Source: an uncultured Clostridia bacterium
Lineage (GTDB): Bacteria; Bacillota; Clostridia; Christensenellales; Aristaeellaceae
Direction of reading: 5' to 3'
Assembly: GCA_934647235.1 (NCBI GenBank)
Contig: CAKUFG010000013.1
Coordinates: 1 to 64,000, forward strand
Length of the DNA: 64,000 bases
In this document: positions 45,161-53,527 of the stretch, one piece after another
How the letters are laid out: each line of letters begins with the position of its first letter
Numbering within the stretch: position 1 is the stretch's first letter
Notes under the pieces: model-generated
The model's input: only the letters and a program-made list of their open reading frames with translations
Told to the model about the DNA's origin: nothing
Database searches by the model: none
Program-made: the position numbers and the translations under genes

Positions 45161-48100
45161 ATGCGCATGAACAAGATCCTTCAATCCGGACTGGCGATTG
45201 TCCTGGCAATCTGCCTGCTGCTGCCCGGCGGCTTTTTAAGCGAAGCCGCCCTGGCGGAGGATACCACCATGGATGGCACGGTGCGCGTGTATCTGTCCTC
45301 GCTGGGCTCGCCCTCGCGGCTGGATATTACCATTTGTGGCAGTTACTCGCTGGATGGCAGCGGCGCGACCGCCCTGGCAAACGGCAGCACGGTGACGGTG
45401 GGCTTCAACAGCGCCACGGGCCAACTGACCCTGACCCAGAACGGTGTGACCACCGCTATGGGCACGGATTTCCGTCTGCGCCGCCATACGACCAGCGCTG
45501 CGGACAACGGCGTGAAGATCAGCCAGGCGCGCGTCAGCGGCAATCTGTATCCGGGCGATCTGCAGTTCAAGTCCGTCCGCAGCGGCGGCGTTTACAAGCT
45601 GTATACCATCGCGCACGTGTTTATTGAGGATTATCTGTACGGCGTGCTGCCCTACGAGATGGGCAATTCCTCCCCGCTGGAATCGCTCAAGGCGCAGTGC
45701 GTTTCGGCGCGTACTTATACCGTGCGCGCCATGAACGCCTCCACCGCGCGCAGCTACGACGTGGTGGATACCACCAGCGATCAGGTGTATAACGGCACGC
45801 CCTCGGGCAACGCCCGCTGTGTGCAGGCGGTGCAGGAAACCCGCGGCCTTGTGTCCATGAACGGCAATGCCTATACCGCTACCTATTATACCGCATCCAA
45901 CGGCGGACAGATCGAATCGGTGCGCAACATCTGGGGCTCTACCCAGTATGATTATATTACCGTCAAGGACGATCCCTACGATTATCAGAATCCCGCTTCC
46001 GTTGTGCGTTCCTTCCAGGTGAATAAAAGCGGCGCGCAAAGCAACAGCACGCTGGGCAGCCTTCTGAACGCCAAGGCCCAGGCCGTGTTTGGCACGCAGA
46101 GCGTGAGCATTGAATCCATTGACGCCGTTACCCCCCATACGCCGCGCTATGCCGCGCCCAGCCGCCTGTATACCAAGCTGGATTTTGACGTGACCGTTAC
46201 GGCAAACGGCGCGCGCAGCACCGGCACGCTGACCTTTGATATCTTCAGCGAATTGGAAACGCCCCTGAACATGGGCATCAACGCCGCCAGCAACGAGCTG
46301 TGGACGGTAACGGCCACGGCCAGCGGCTATACCGTGCAGGCGCGGCGCTTCGGCCACGGTACGGGCATGAGCCAGCGCGGCGCGATGCGCATGGGCGAGC
46401 TGGGCTATCGCTATGATCAGATACTGAGCTTCTATTTCAGCGGCTGCCGCATGGTGCCCTATACCTTTGTGCGCACAATTCTGAGCGAAATGGGCAGCGG
46501 CGCAAGCACGCCCATCCTGACGGCTGATACCCCGGCTCTGCCGCCCAGCACCAGCGCCAGCACGGGCGTGATCCAGACGGCCTCCGCCTCGGGCGAGGTG
46601 GCGCTGCGCGTTGCCCCTGACGGCACGGCTGATATCATCACGGGCCTCACCCAGGGCACGGCGGTGACGGTGCACGCGGTCTACGGCGATTGGTATCTCA
46701 TTACCTGCGGCGTACTGAACGGCTATGTGCAAAAGGAGGGCCTGCAGCCCGGCAGCGCGGTGGACGGCGTGATCGTATCGCCCACCACCCTGGTCAGCTA
46801 CGGCACGGTAAAGAATACAAGCTCGCTTAACCTGCGCGCGCAGGCCAGCCTGTCCTCCTCCGTGCTGGCGCAGATCCCCGCCGGCACGGTGCTGCCCATG
46901 ATCTCCATCAGCGGCGATTGGGGCTATACGCAGTATGGCTGCCAGAGCGGCTATGTGAATATGGGCTATATCGCGCAGTCCGATCGCTATACGGGCAATG
47001 CGGGCGACGGCGACGCGACGGGCGCTACGGTGATCGCCGCCGACGGCACGCCGCTGCGCATGAGCGCCAGCCTGTCCGGCTACACGGTGCTGACCGTGCC
47101 CGAGGGCGCGCTGGTCAAAATCAAGCACGACGACGGCGCGTGGGCGCAGGTGTATTACGGCGGCTTCATCGGCTATGTGCTGTCCTCCGCCCTGCAGCGC
47201 AACGGCATGACGGTGGAGGAGGAAATCGATACCCCCAAGGCGGGCGAGCAGTACGCGGTGGTCAACAGCACGTCTTCTTCGCTGAACCTGCGTACCCAGC
47301 CCAATATGAGCAGCACGGTGATGGCTGAGATCCCGCGCGGCGAAAGGATCATTGTGGAAAGCGTGGGCGCGGAATGGTGCCGCGTGCGCTATCATGGCGT
47401 AACGGGCTACTGCGCGTCGCAGTATCTGCAATTGAATGGCACGGGCGACCCGGACGACGGCAGCCAACTGACCGCTGTTGTGACCACTGAAAAGGGCTCG
47501 CTGAACCTGCGCAAGAGCGAGTCCACCGCCAGCACGGTACTGACCACCATCCCGCGCAACGCAACCATTCCGATCCTGCAGCGCGGCTACAGCTGGTCCA
47601 AGACCACCTACGGCGGCTTCACCGGCTATGTCATGAACAAGTATCTGCGCTTTAACGACGGCAGCACGCCCACGCCCATTCCCGTGGTAACGCCCATTCC
47701 CGTCGTTACGCCTACCCCGCAGCCTGCGCAAACGCCCACGGCGGCGCGCGTGACCACGGTGAGCGGTTCGCTGAACCTGCGCAGCGCGCCCGTGACGGGC
47801 AACAACGTGCTGACGCAGATTCCGCAGTATGCCACTGTGGAGGTACTGGGCATTACCGGCACCTGGACGCAGGTGCGCTACGGCGTGTATACGGGCTATG
47901 TGATGAGCGCCTTCCTGACCTATCTGTACGACACGCAGCCTACGCCCATTCTGCCCACGCCTACGCCTGCCCCGGCCATTACCTATACCTATGCCCGCGT
48001 GACCACGCAGAGCGGCTCGCTCAATCTGCGCGCCCGTGCAACGACCTCGGGCGAAATCCTGGATCGTATCCCGCAGTATGAACTGGTGCTGGTGCTGGAG

Positions 48101-48913
48101 CGCCAGGGCCTGTGGACGCGCGTAAGCTACAACGGCAAGACTGGCTATGTGATGAGCAGCTTCCTTTCCTTTGTGGATGTGGACGGTACGCCCACGCCTG
48201 CGCCTACTGAGAATACCAGCGGCAAGGTGCTGTATGGCCGCGTGACCACGGTGAAGGGCTCGCTGAACATGCGTGAGCGCGCTTCTTCCAATGCGCGCGT
48301 GATGCGCACCATTCCGCAGTATGAAACCGTTACCGTCTTGTCCCGCGGCTATACCTGGTCGCAGGTGACATATCAGGGCGCGACGGGCTATGTGATGAGC
48401 AGCTTCCTCACCTTCTTTGAGGGGGAAGAGAGCGCCGTTACGCCCACGCCCGCCCCTGCGCCCGTAATCCCCACGGTATCCCAGGCGCGGGTGACGACTG
48501 AATCCGGCCCTCTCAACCTGCGCGCGACCATCGGCGGCGCGGTGCTTAAGCGCATCCCGCAGAACGATATCGTGCAGGTGGTGGAGCGCGGCACGGTGTG
48601 GACGCAGGTGACGCACGAGGGCACGACCGGCTATGTGAAAACCGAGTTCCTGACCTTCCTGAGCGACAGTACGGGCAGCGTGCCCTCCTATGAGGAGCCC
48701 ATGACCGAGCTGGCTGCGCCCATCGCCGCCCAGGTAACGCCGCAGGGCTCCAGCATCTATCTGCGCGCGGCATGCGATGAGAATTCTGCGCCCGTGGCCA
48801 TTGTGCTGCGCGGCGAGTACGTGCTGCTGACGGCGCGGGGGAGCTTCTGGTGCCGCATTGACTATGACGGGCAGACGGGCTACCTGCCTACCCGCTATCT
48901 GAACATTCCATGA
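45161..48913 (+). CDS. Large secreted SpoIID-domain protein with ten SH3b domains
   Basis: This 1250-residue protein begins at ATG 45161, six bases after GGAGG (an in-frame ATG at 45143 lies before that site). After a signal peptide (about 1-33), residues 40-440 form a SpoIID-like domain with the likely catalytic Glu in GVLPYEMGNSSPLESLKAQ (near residue 166) and FGHGTGMSQRGAMRMGELG. SpoIID proteins are peptidoglycan lytic transglycosylases. Ten bacterial SH3 domains follow (about 465-1250), most with a SLNLR start and a TGYVMSSFL end. Pro/Thr-rich linkers join the later ones. It likely binds and remodels cell wall peptidoglycan. Duplication is evident at protein and DNA level. Confidence 0.9.
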   Translation: MRMNKILQSGLAIVLAICLLLPGGFLSEAALAEDTTMDGTVRVYLSSLGSPSRLDITICGSYSLDGSGATALANGSTVTVGFNSATGQLTLTQNGVTTAMGTDFRLRRHTTSAADNGVKISQARVSGNLYPGDLQFKSVRSGGVYKLYTIAHVFIEDYLYGVLPYEMGNSSPLESLKAQCVSARTYTVRAMNASTARSYDVVDTTSDQVYNGTPSGNARCVQAVQETRGLVSMNGNAYTATYYTASNGGQIESVRNIWGSTQYDYITVKDDPYDYQNPASVVRSFQVNKSGAQSNSTLGSLLNAKAQAVFGTQSVSIESIDAVTPHTPRYAAPSRLYTKLDFDVTVTANGARSTGTLTFDIFSELETPLNMGINAASNELWTVTATASGYTVQARRFGHGTGMSQRGAMRMGELGYRYDQILSFYFSGCRMVPYTFVRTILSEMGSGASTPILTADTPALPPSTSASTGVIQTASASGEVALRVAPDGTADIITGLTQGTAVTVHAVYGDWYLITCGVLNGYVQKEGLQPGSAVDGVIVSPTTLVSYGTVKNTSSLNLRAQASLSSSVLAQIPAGTVLPMISISGDWGYTQYGCQSGYVNMGYIAQSDRYTGNAGDGDATGATVIAADGTPLRMSASLSGYTVLTVPEGALVKIKHDDGAWAQVYYGGFIGYVLSSALQRNGMTVEEEIDTPKAGEQYAVVNSTSSSLNLRTQPNMSSTVMAEIPRGERIIVESVGAEWCRVRYHGVTGYCASQYLQLNGTGDPDDGSQLTAVVTTEKGSLNLRKSESTASTVLTTIPRNATIPILQRGYSWSKTTYGGFTGYVMNKYLRFNDGSTPTPIPVVTPIPVVTPTPQPAQTPTAARVTTVSGSLNLRSAPVTGNNVLTQIPQYATVEVLGITGTWTQVRYGVYTGYVMSAFLTYLYDTQPTPILPTPTPAPAITYTYARVTTQSGSLNLRARATTSGEILDRIPQYELVLVLERQGLWTRVSYNGKTGYVMSSFLSFVDVDGTPTPAPTENTSGKVLYGRVTTVKGSLNMRERASSNARVMRTIPQYETVTVLSRGYTWSQVTYQGATGYVMSSFLTFFEGEESAVTPTPAPAPVIPTVSQARVTTESGPLNLRATIGGAVLKRIPQNDIVQVVERGTVWTQVTHEGTTGYVKTEFLTFLSDSTGSVPSYEEPMTELAAPIAAQVTPQGSSIYLRAACDENSAPVAIVLRGEYVLLTARGSFWCRIDYDGQTGYLPTRYLNIP

Positions 48914-49638
48914 TGTATCCAAACGAAAGAATCGACGATCTTCAGCGGGGCGGTCTGCGCGTGATTCAGCGCGCGGACGCCTTTCGCTTTGGTACGGACG
49001 CGGTGCTGCTTGCCGATTTTGCCGCGCCGCGCCGGCATGACCGCGTGTGCGACCTGGGCACGGGCACGGGCGTTATTCCGCTGCTGCTTTACGCGCGGGA
49101 AAACACCATATCCGCCGATGCGGTGGAAATCCAGCCCGATATGGCGGATATGGCCGCGCGATCCATGGCGCTGAATGGACTGAACGAAAAAATCCGCGTG
49201 CTGCCGGGCGATCTGCGCGGCATCCGCACGCTGCTGCCGCATGCGCGCTATGATCTGGTAACGTGCAATCCGCCCTATGGCAAGGCGGGCGGCACGCTGC
49301 TTAATCCCGATGCCTCCAAGCGCCTGGCGCGGCACGAGGAAAGCTGTGCCATCGAGGATGTGGCCTGCGCGGCCGCCTGGCTTCTGCAGAACGGCGGGCG
49401 GCTGTGCTGCGTGTTTCCCGCCGCGCGGATGATAGAATTAAGCGACGCCATGCGGAAATACCGCATGGCGCCGAAGCGTATCCGGATGGTGCATTCGCGA
49501 GTGGAAAAAGCGGCCCATCTGTGCCTGATGGAGGGCATGCTGGACGCGCGCCCAGGGCTGATGATCGAGCCGCCGCTGGTGATATATGATGAAAACAACG
49601 CCTATACGCCCGAGCTACGGCGCATTTACGGCCTTTGA
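48910..49638 (+). CDS. tRNA1(Val) (adenine-N6)-methyltransferase-like protein
   Basis: This 242-residue class I SAM methyltransferase has the TrmN6/YfiC layout: RADAFRFGTDAVLLADFA near the N-terminus, the SAM loop DLGTGTGVIPLLL, and the catalytic NPPYGKAGG for adenine-N6 methylation. The ATG overlaps the stop of the preceding gene (ATGA), with a second ATG directly after it. Its 3' end overlaps the convergent AraC gene by 24 bases. Confidence 0.9.
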   Translation: MMYPNERIDDLQRGGLRVIQRADAFRFGTDAVLLADFAAPRRHDRVCDLGTGTGVIPLLLYARENTISADAVEIQPDMADMAARSMALNGLNEKIRVLPGDLRGIRTLLPHARYDLVTCNPPYGKAGGTLLNPDASKRLARHEESCAIEDVACAAAWLLQNGGRLCCVFPAARMIELSDAMRKYRMAPKRIRMVHSRVEKAAHLCLMEGMLDARPGLMIEPPLVIYDENNAYTPELRRIYGL

Positions 49639-50466
49639 TCTGGTGCTTGACAGGTTGTCGCTGTGCGCCCGGGCATATTGCGAGGGCGTCATGCCGTAAT
49701 ACTGCTTGAAGGCGCGATAGAAGGTGCGCGGGCACTCAAACCCCGCGCCCAGGGAAATTTCCAGCAGCGTCTGGTCGCTTTCCAACATGGCGCGCGCCGC
49801 GTGCTGGCAGCGCAGGGCGTTTACAAAGGTGCCCGGCGGGCAGCCCAGCGTTTCATTGAACAGATGCGAGAAACGGCTTTTGCTGTAGCCGAAGCGCTTG
49901 GCCAGCTCCTCCATGGAAATAGAGGATTGATAGTGATCCTGCAGGTAGATCAGCACGTCCTTGATCACCCCCATGCTGCGGGAATCCGCGCAGCGGGGGG
50001 ACAGGCCCACCTGGCTGATCAGCATGCCCAGCAGCGCATGCCCAAGGCCGATCTGCGTTTCGATGCTCATTGACGACCAGCCGGCGCGCAGCAATTCCAC
50101 CAGCGCGCGCAGGCTTTCATTGCCGGCCGTGTCGCAGATGGGCGAGGAAAAAACGTTGTCCCGCAGCGCTTTTTTCAGCGAAGGAATCAAAAACAGCGGA
50201 ATGACAAGAATGGTCTCCGTGCTTTCCTTCTGGGTGCGGTAGGAGTGCACCATGTAGCCGGATACGATCAGAATCTGCCCGGCGTGTACGTCGTAGCTTT
50301 CGCCGTCCAGCAGGGCGCTCAGACACCCGGTATGCACGCAGACCAGCTCGATGCTGGAGTGAAAATGCGGGAAGCAGTGGTTGTTTACCGCGTTGATGCC
50401 ATAGATGCGCGGCGCTTCGTCGCGGTGCTGCTCATACAGGCGGCGGTAGGGGTTGACGTCAGACAA
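49615..50466 (-). CDS. AraC-family regulator with cupin sensor domain
   Basis: The protein is 283 residues if it starts at TTG 50464-50466, eight bases after GGGAGG. An ATG at 50491-50493 would lie at the very start of the transcript predicted from the -10 at 50502-50507, so TTG is preferred. The N-terminal cupin domain (HFHSSIELVCVHTGCLSALL, then GQILIVSGYMVHSY) probably binds a sugar or similar ligand. The C-terminal AraC helix-turn-helix pair is ISMEELAKRFGYSKSRFSHL and SLGAGFECPRTFYRAFKQYY. No obvious target operon lies beside it. Confidence 0.9.
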   Translation of the reverse strand: MSDVNPYRRLYEQHRDEAPRIYGINAVNNHCFPHFHSSIELVCVHTGCLSALLDGESYDVHAGQILIVSGYMVHSYRTQKESTETILVIPLFLIPSLKKALRDNVFSSPICDTAGNESLRALVELLRAGWSSMSIETQIGLGHALLGMLISQVGLSPRCADSRSMGVIKDVLIYLQDHYQSSISMEELAKRFGYSKSRFSHLFNETLGCPPGTFVNALRCQHAARAMLESDQTLLEISLGAGFECPRTFYRAFKQYYGMTPSQYARAHSDNLSSTRSKAVNAP

Positions 50467-50501
50467 GGCTTGCACCTCCCTGCTTTGTGACATTTCACGC
50501 T

Positions 50502-50507
50502 ATTCTA
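50502..50507 (-). promoter_or_regulatory. -10 element of the AraC gene
   Basis: TAGAAT on the minus strand, with a poor -35 (TTTTCA) 17 bases upstream. It implies a transcription start near 50495 and so supports the TTG start codon at 50466. Confidence 0.5.
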
Positions 50508-50575
50508 GCACATTTACGCCGTTTTGAAAAGATCGAATCGCGCGCGTGTTTCCTGTTTTCTTTTGCGGCGTTTTA

Positions 50576-50584
50576 TGTTATAAT
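50576..50584 (+). promoter_or_regulatory. Extended -10 promoter of the YesL-like gene
   Basis: TGTTATAAT (TGn plus TATAAT) has no good -35 box. It lies 35 bases before the ATG. Confidence 0.55.
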
Positions 50585-50619
50585 AATGCTCAAATTATGA
50601 TCCTTGGGAGGATGAACGC

Positions 50620-51648
50620 ATGTTCGGACGTTTAATGAACAGCTTTTACTATGGCAAGAGCGGAAAGGGCGATTACCGCAAGGAGGATCTGCCCAAGAAC
50701 CGGTGGCAGCTTTTCTGGGAAATGCTGCGTATCCGCCTGTCCGGACTGTGCCGCATCAACCTGATGACCTGCATCGCCTGGATTCCCACGATGGTGGTGG
50801 TCGCCATGCTGCTCAACGCCGTCCTTACGGCCAGCGATCTGGTGCGCGTAAAGGACGAGGCCGCCAACAGCTCCGTGCTGATGCTGGTGTACGACGCGCC
50901 GGTGGATGAGGACGGCAACCCCACGGGCGAGGCCACGCAGGTGGAGGCGCGCGGCGTTCTGCAGATGTTCGCGCTGGCGCTGATTCCCTGCATCCTGATC
51001 ACCGGCCCCATCCAGGCGGGCCTTGCCTATGTGACCCGCAACTGGGCGCGCGACGAGCATGCCTTCCCCTGGGCGGATTTCCGCGACGCGGTGAAGGACA
51101 ACTGGAAGCAGGCGCTGGGCGTATCGGCTATTACGTCCGTGCTGCCGTATGTGCTGCTGATCTGCTATCTGTTCTACGGCCAGATGCAGCAGCAGAGCAT
51201 GTTCTTCCTGGTGCCGCAGATGCTCACCCTGGTGCTGGGCTTTGTGTGGTGGCTGGGCCTGGTGTTTATGTATCCGCTGATGGTCAGCTATAAGATGAAG
51301 TTCGGTCAGGTGATCAAAAACGGCCTGATGCTGGCCGTGGCGCGCCTGCCCATGACCATCGGCATCCGCCTGGCCACGCTGATTCCCGCCGCCATTGCCT
51401 TTGTGGTGGCGCTGCTGGTGCCCAACGGCTTCCTCTTTGCCATGATGGGGCTGGCGGGCTATTACCTGATCCTGGGCAACAGCCTGACGCGCTTTGTGCA
51501 CGCCTCCTTCACCAACGCTGTGTTTGATAAGTATATCAACAGCCGCATCGAGGGCGTGGAGATCAACCGCGGCCTGGCCAAGGAAGAGGACGACGATTAT
51601 ACCGATGAGGATGAACCTGATGACGATCATCCCGCCGCACAGCAATAA
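50620..51648 (+). CDS. YesL/DUF624-like membrane protein
   Basis: This 342-residue protein has about five to six membrane helices and a start (WQLFWEMLRIRLSGLCRINL) like DUF624/YesL proteins, which usually sit near sugar transporters and have no proven role. An insert between the first helices (about 85-112) and a very acidic C-terminal tail (EEDDDYTDEDEPDDDH) are unlike the compact family members. ATG follows TGGGAGGATG. It is the first gene of a closely spaced run that continues with the spore protein gene 38 bases later. Confidence 0.75.
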   Translation: MFGRLMNSFYYGKSGKGDYRKEDLPKNRWQLFWEMLRIRLSGLCRINLMTCIAWIPTMVVVAMLLNAVLTASDLVRVKDEAANSSVLMLVYDAPVDEDGNPTGEATQVEARGVLQMFALALIPCILITGPIQAGLAYVTRNWARDEHAFPWADFRDAVKDNWKQALGVSAITSVLPYVLLICYLFYGQMQQQSMFFLVPQMLTLVLGFVWWLGLVFMYPLMVSYKMKFGQVIKNGLMLAVARLPMTIGIRLATLIPAAIAFVVALLVPNGFLFAMMGLAGYYLILGNSLTRFVHASFTNAVFDKYINSRIEGVEINRGLAKEEDDDYTDEDEPDDDHPAAQQ

Positions 51649-51686
51649 GCGGGGGCCTTTGCGCGCATACTGTACCCGGAGGTGAT

Positions 51687-51860
51687 ATGCGCGTGCGCTC
51701 TGTAAACGATGAAATGCGACTGAAATACCGCGCCGCCGAGCGCCTGGGGCTGACCGATAAGCTGCTTCAGGTAGGCTGGGGCGGGCTCAGCGCGCAGGAG
51801 ACCGGCCGCATCGGCGGCCTGGTATCCGGCATGAAAAAGCACAACGGAAAGGATGCGTAA
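51687..51860 (+). CDS. Alpha/beta-type small acid-soluble spore protein (SASP)
   Basis: This 57-residue protein starts at ATG 51687 behind CCGGAGGTGAT. It contains LKYRAAERLGLTDKLLQVGW and then GGLSAQETGRIGGLVSGMKK. The first half matches the Leu-Lys-Tyr-Glu-Ile-Ala-x-x-Leu-Gly-Leu region and the second the Gly-Trp-Gly-x-Leu-(T/S)-x-x-(E)-(S/T)-Gly-x-x-Gly-Gly block of alpha/beta SASPs, which coat spore DNA. The Glu of the GPR protease site is not obvious (Arg-Ala-Ala-Glu replaces Lys-Tyr-Glu-Ile-Ala). It is strong evidence for an endospore former. The stop overlaps the next gene's ATG (TAATG). Confidence 0.88.
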   Translation: MRVRSVNDEMRLKYRAAERLGLTDKLLQVGWGGLSAQETGRIGGLVSGMKKHNGKDA

Positions 51861-52615
51861 TGTATACAGCCTTTGCGGCGGTGTATGACCGCCTGATGCG
51901 CGACGTGGATTATGCAGCCTGGGCGCGGCACTATGCCCGGCTGCTGGCCGGCGCGCATGTGCATGGCGGCAATGTGTGCGAGTGCGCCTGCGGCACGGGT
52001 TCGCTTACCCTGCCGCTGCGCCGCCTGGGCTATCGCATGACGGGCGTGGATCTGAGCCGCGATATGCTCTCCCAGGCCGCGCAGAAGGCGCGGGACGCGG
52101 GCTTGGAGATCCCCTTTGTCTGTCAGGATATGTGCCGTCTGCAGCTGCACCGGCGGCAGGACGCCATCCTGTGCACCTGCGATGGGGTCAACTATCTGAC
52201 CACGCCCGACCGCGCGCGGCGCTTTTTCCGGGCTGCCTGTGCGCAGCTCAAGCCCGGCGGCGCGCTGATTTTCGACGTATCCACCCCTGAAAAGCTCTCC
52301 GGCACGCTGGGCGATCATACGCTGGGCTGCCAGGAGGAGGATATCAGCTATATCTGGCAGAACGCATATCATCCGCGCACCCGCACGGTGGATATGCGCT
52401 TATCCATTTTTGTGCGCGGCGAGGACGGGCGCTATCAGCGCCTGGAGGAGACCCAGACCCAGCGCGCCCATACGCTTGAAGAATTAACAGAATATCTGGC
52501 CGAGGCAGGCTTTGCCGATATCCGCACCTATGGAAAGCTTTCCCTGCGCGCGCCCCGGCCGGGGGACGAAAGATGGCATATCCGCGCCGTCCGTCCAAAG
52601 GAGAATGCAAAATGA
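51860..52615 (+). CDS. Class I SAM-dependent methyltransferase
   Basis: This 251-residue methyltransferase has motif I CECACGTGSLTLPLRRLG (near residue 39), motif II MTGVDLSRDML, and ICTCDGVNYLT-like motif IV region CDGVNYL. LKPGGALIFDVSTPEKL marks the post-motif strand. This is the standard set of the common YcgJ/TylM-like small-molecule methyltransferases. The substrate is unknown. Its ATG overlaps the SASP stop and its own stop overlaps the hslO ATG, so it is translationally coupled at both ends. Confidence 0.9.
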   Translation: MYTAFAAVYDRLMRDVDYAAWARHYARLLAGAHVHGGNVCECACGTGSLTLPLRRLGYRMTGVDLSRDMLSQAAQKARDAGLEIPFVCQDMCRLQLHRRQDAILCTCDGVNYLTTPDRARRFFRAACAQLKPGGALIFDVSTPEKLSGTLGDHTLGCQEEDISYIWQNAYHPRTRTVDMRLSIFVRGEDGRYQRLEETQTQRAHTLEELTEYLAEAGFADIRTYGKLSLRAPRPGDERWHIRAVRPKENAK

Positions 52616-53508
52616 TGAATCAGCCTTATACCGAGCAGGATGCGCTGCTGCGCATGACCATATGCGGGGGCGAGGCGCGCGTGCTGCTGATGCGCACCAC
52701 CGCCCTGTCCCAGAAGGCGGGCGATCTGCACAACGCCTCGGATACCGCCATCGCCGCCATGAGCCGCCTGATGACCGGCACGGCCATGCTGGGCGTGATG
52801 ATGAAGGAAAAGGACGCGAACGTGACCGTCATTGTGGATGGCGGCGGCGCGGGCGGACGCATGACCTGCGTGGCCCATGGCGGCAGCGTCAAGATTTCTG
52901 TTATGAACCCGCATGCCGAGCTGCCGCCCCGCGCGGACGGTCAGCCCGATGTGCCCGGCTTTGTGGGCAAGGACGGCACGCTGACCGTGGTGCGTGATTA
53001 CGGCGTGGGCGAGCCCTATGTGGGCAAGATCAACCTGATTTCCGGCGGCCTGGGCGAGGACTTTGCCGCCTATTATATGAACAGCGAGCAAACGCCCTCC
53101 ATCGTGTCGCTGGGCTCCATCGTGCATCAGGGCACGGTGATCTCCGCCGGCGGCATTCTGGTGCAGGCCATGCCCGGCTGCAGCGATAAAACGCTGGATA
53201 TGCTGGATATGCGCGCGATGCTGTTCTCCGGCATCAGCCGCGATCTGTTTGAGGATTCGCTGGACGAGCTGGCCGATCGCTGGTTCAGGGATATGGATAT
53301 GGTCAAGCTCAGCCGCGAGCCGTTGAGCTACCGCTGCGACTGCAGCCGCGAGCGCTGCGAGCGCATGCTCATCAGCCTGGGCAAGAAGCAGCTGCTTCAG
53401 CTGATCAACGAGGATCATCAGGCCGAGCTGACGTGTCATTTCTGCCACAAGAAGCATACCTTTACTGAGGAGGAGCTGAAAAAACTGCTCAACAGCAGCC
53501 TGCAGTAA
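52612..53508 (+). CDS. hslO: Redox-regulated chaperone Hsp33
   Basis: This 298-residue holdase is activated by disulfide formation and zinc loss. The N-terminal domain begins DALLRMTICGGEARVLLMRT; the zinc-binding cysteines CDC (in YRCDCSRE) and CHFC (in LTCHFCHKK) are intact, with spacing as in Hsp33. The start is ATG 52612 behind AAAGGAG, inside an ATGA overlap with the methyltransferase; an upstream in-frame start at 52573 lacks a site. In an anaerobe it would protect against oxygen or bleach stress. Confidence 0.95.
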   Translation: MMNQPYTEQDALLRMTICGGEARVLLMRTTALSQKAGDLHNASDTAIAAMSRLMTGTAMLGVMMKEKDANVTVIVDGGGAGGRMTCVAHGGSVKISVMNPHAELPPRADGQPDVPGFVGKDGTLTVVRDYGVGEPYVGKINLISGGLGEDFAAYYMNSEQTPSIVSLGSIVHQGTVISAGGILVQAMPGCSDKTLDMLDMRAMLFSGISRDLFEDSLDELADRWFRDMDMVKLSREPLSYRCDCSRERCERMLISLGKKQLLQLINEDHQAELTCHFCHKKHTFTEEELKKLLNSSLQ

Positions 53509-53527
53509 CCGTATAAGGAGAACCGCA

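Noticed and set aside
46560..48900. Repeated DNA in the SpoIID gene considered as a tandem repeat element
   Set aside because: It encodes ten SH3b domains; the reading frame is kept throughout.
45236..48922. Antisense open frame of about 1230 codons opposite the SpoIID-SH3 gene
   Set aside because: Same reason: its repeats are the antisense image of the SH3b repeats, and the plus strand carries a signal peptide, catalytic motif and ten recognisable domains.
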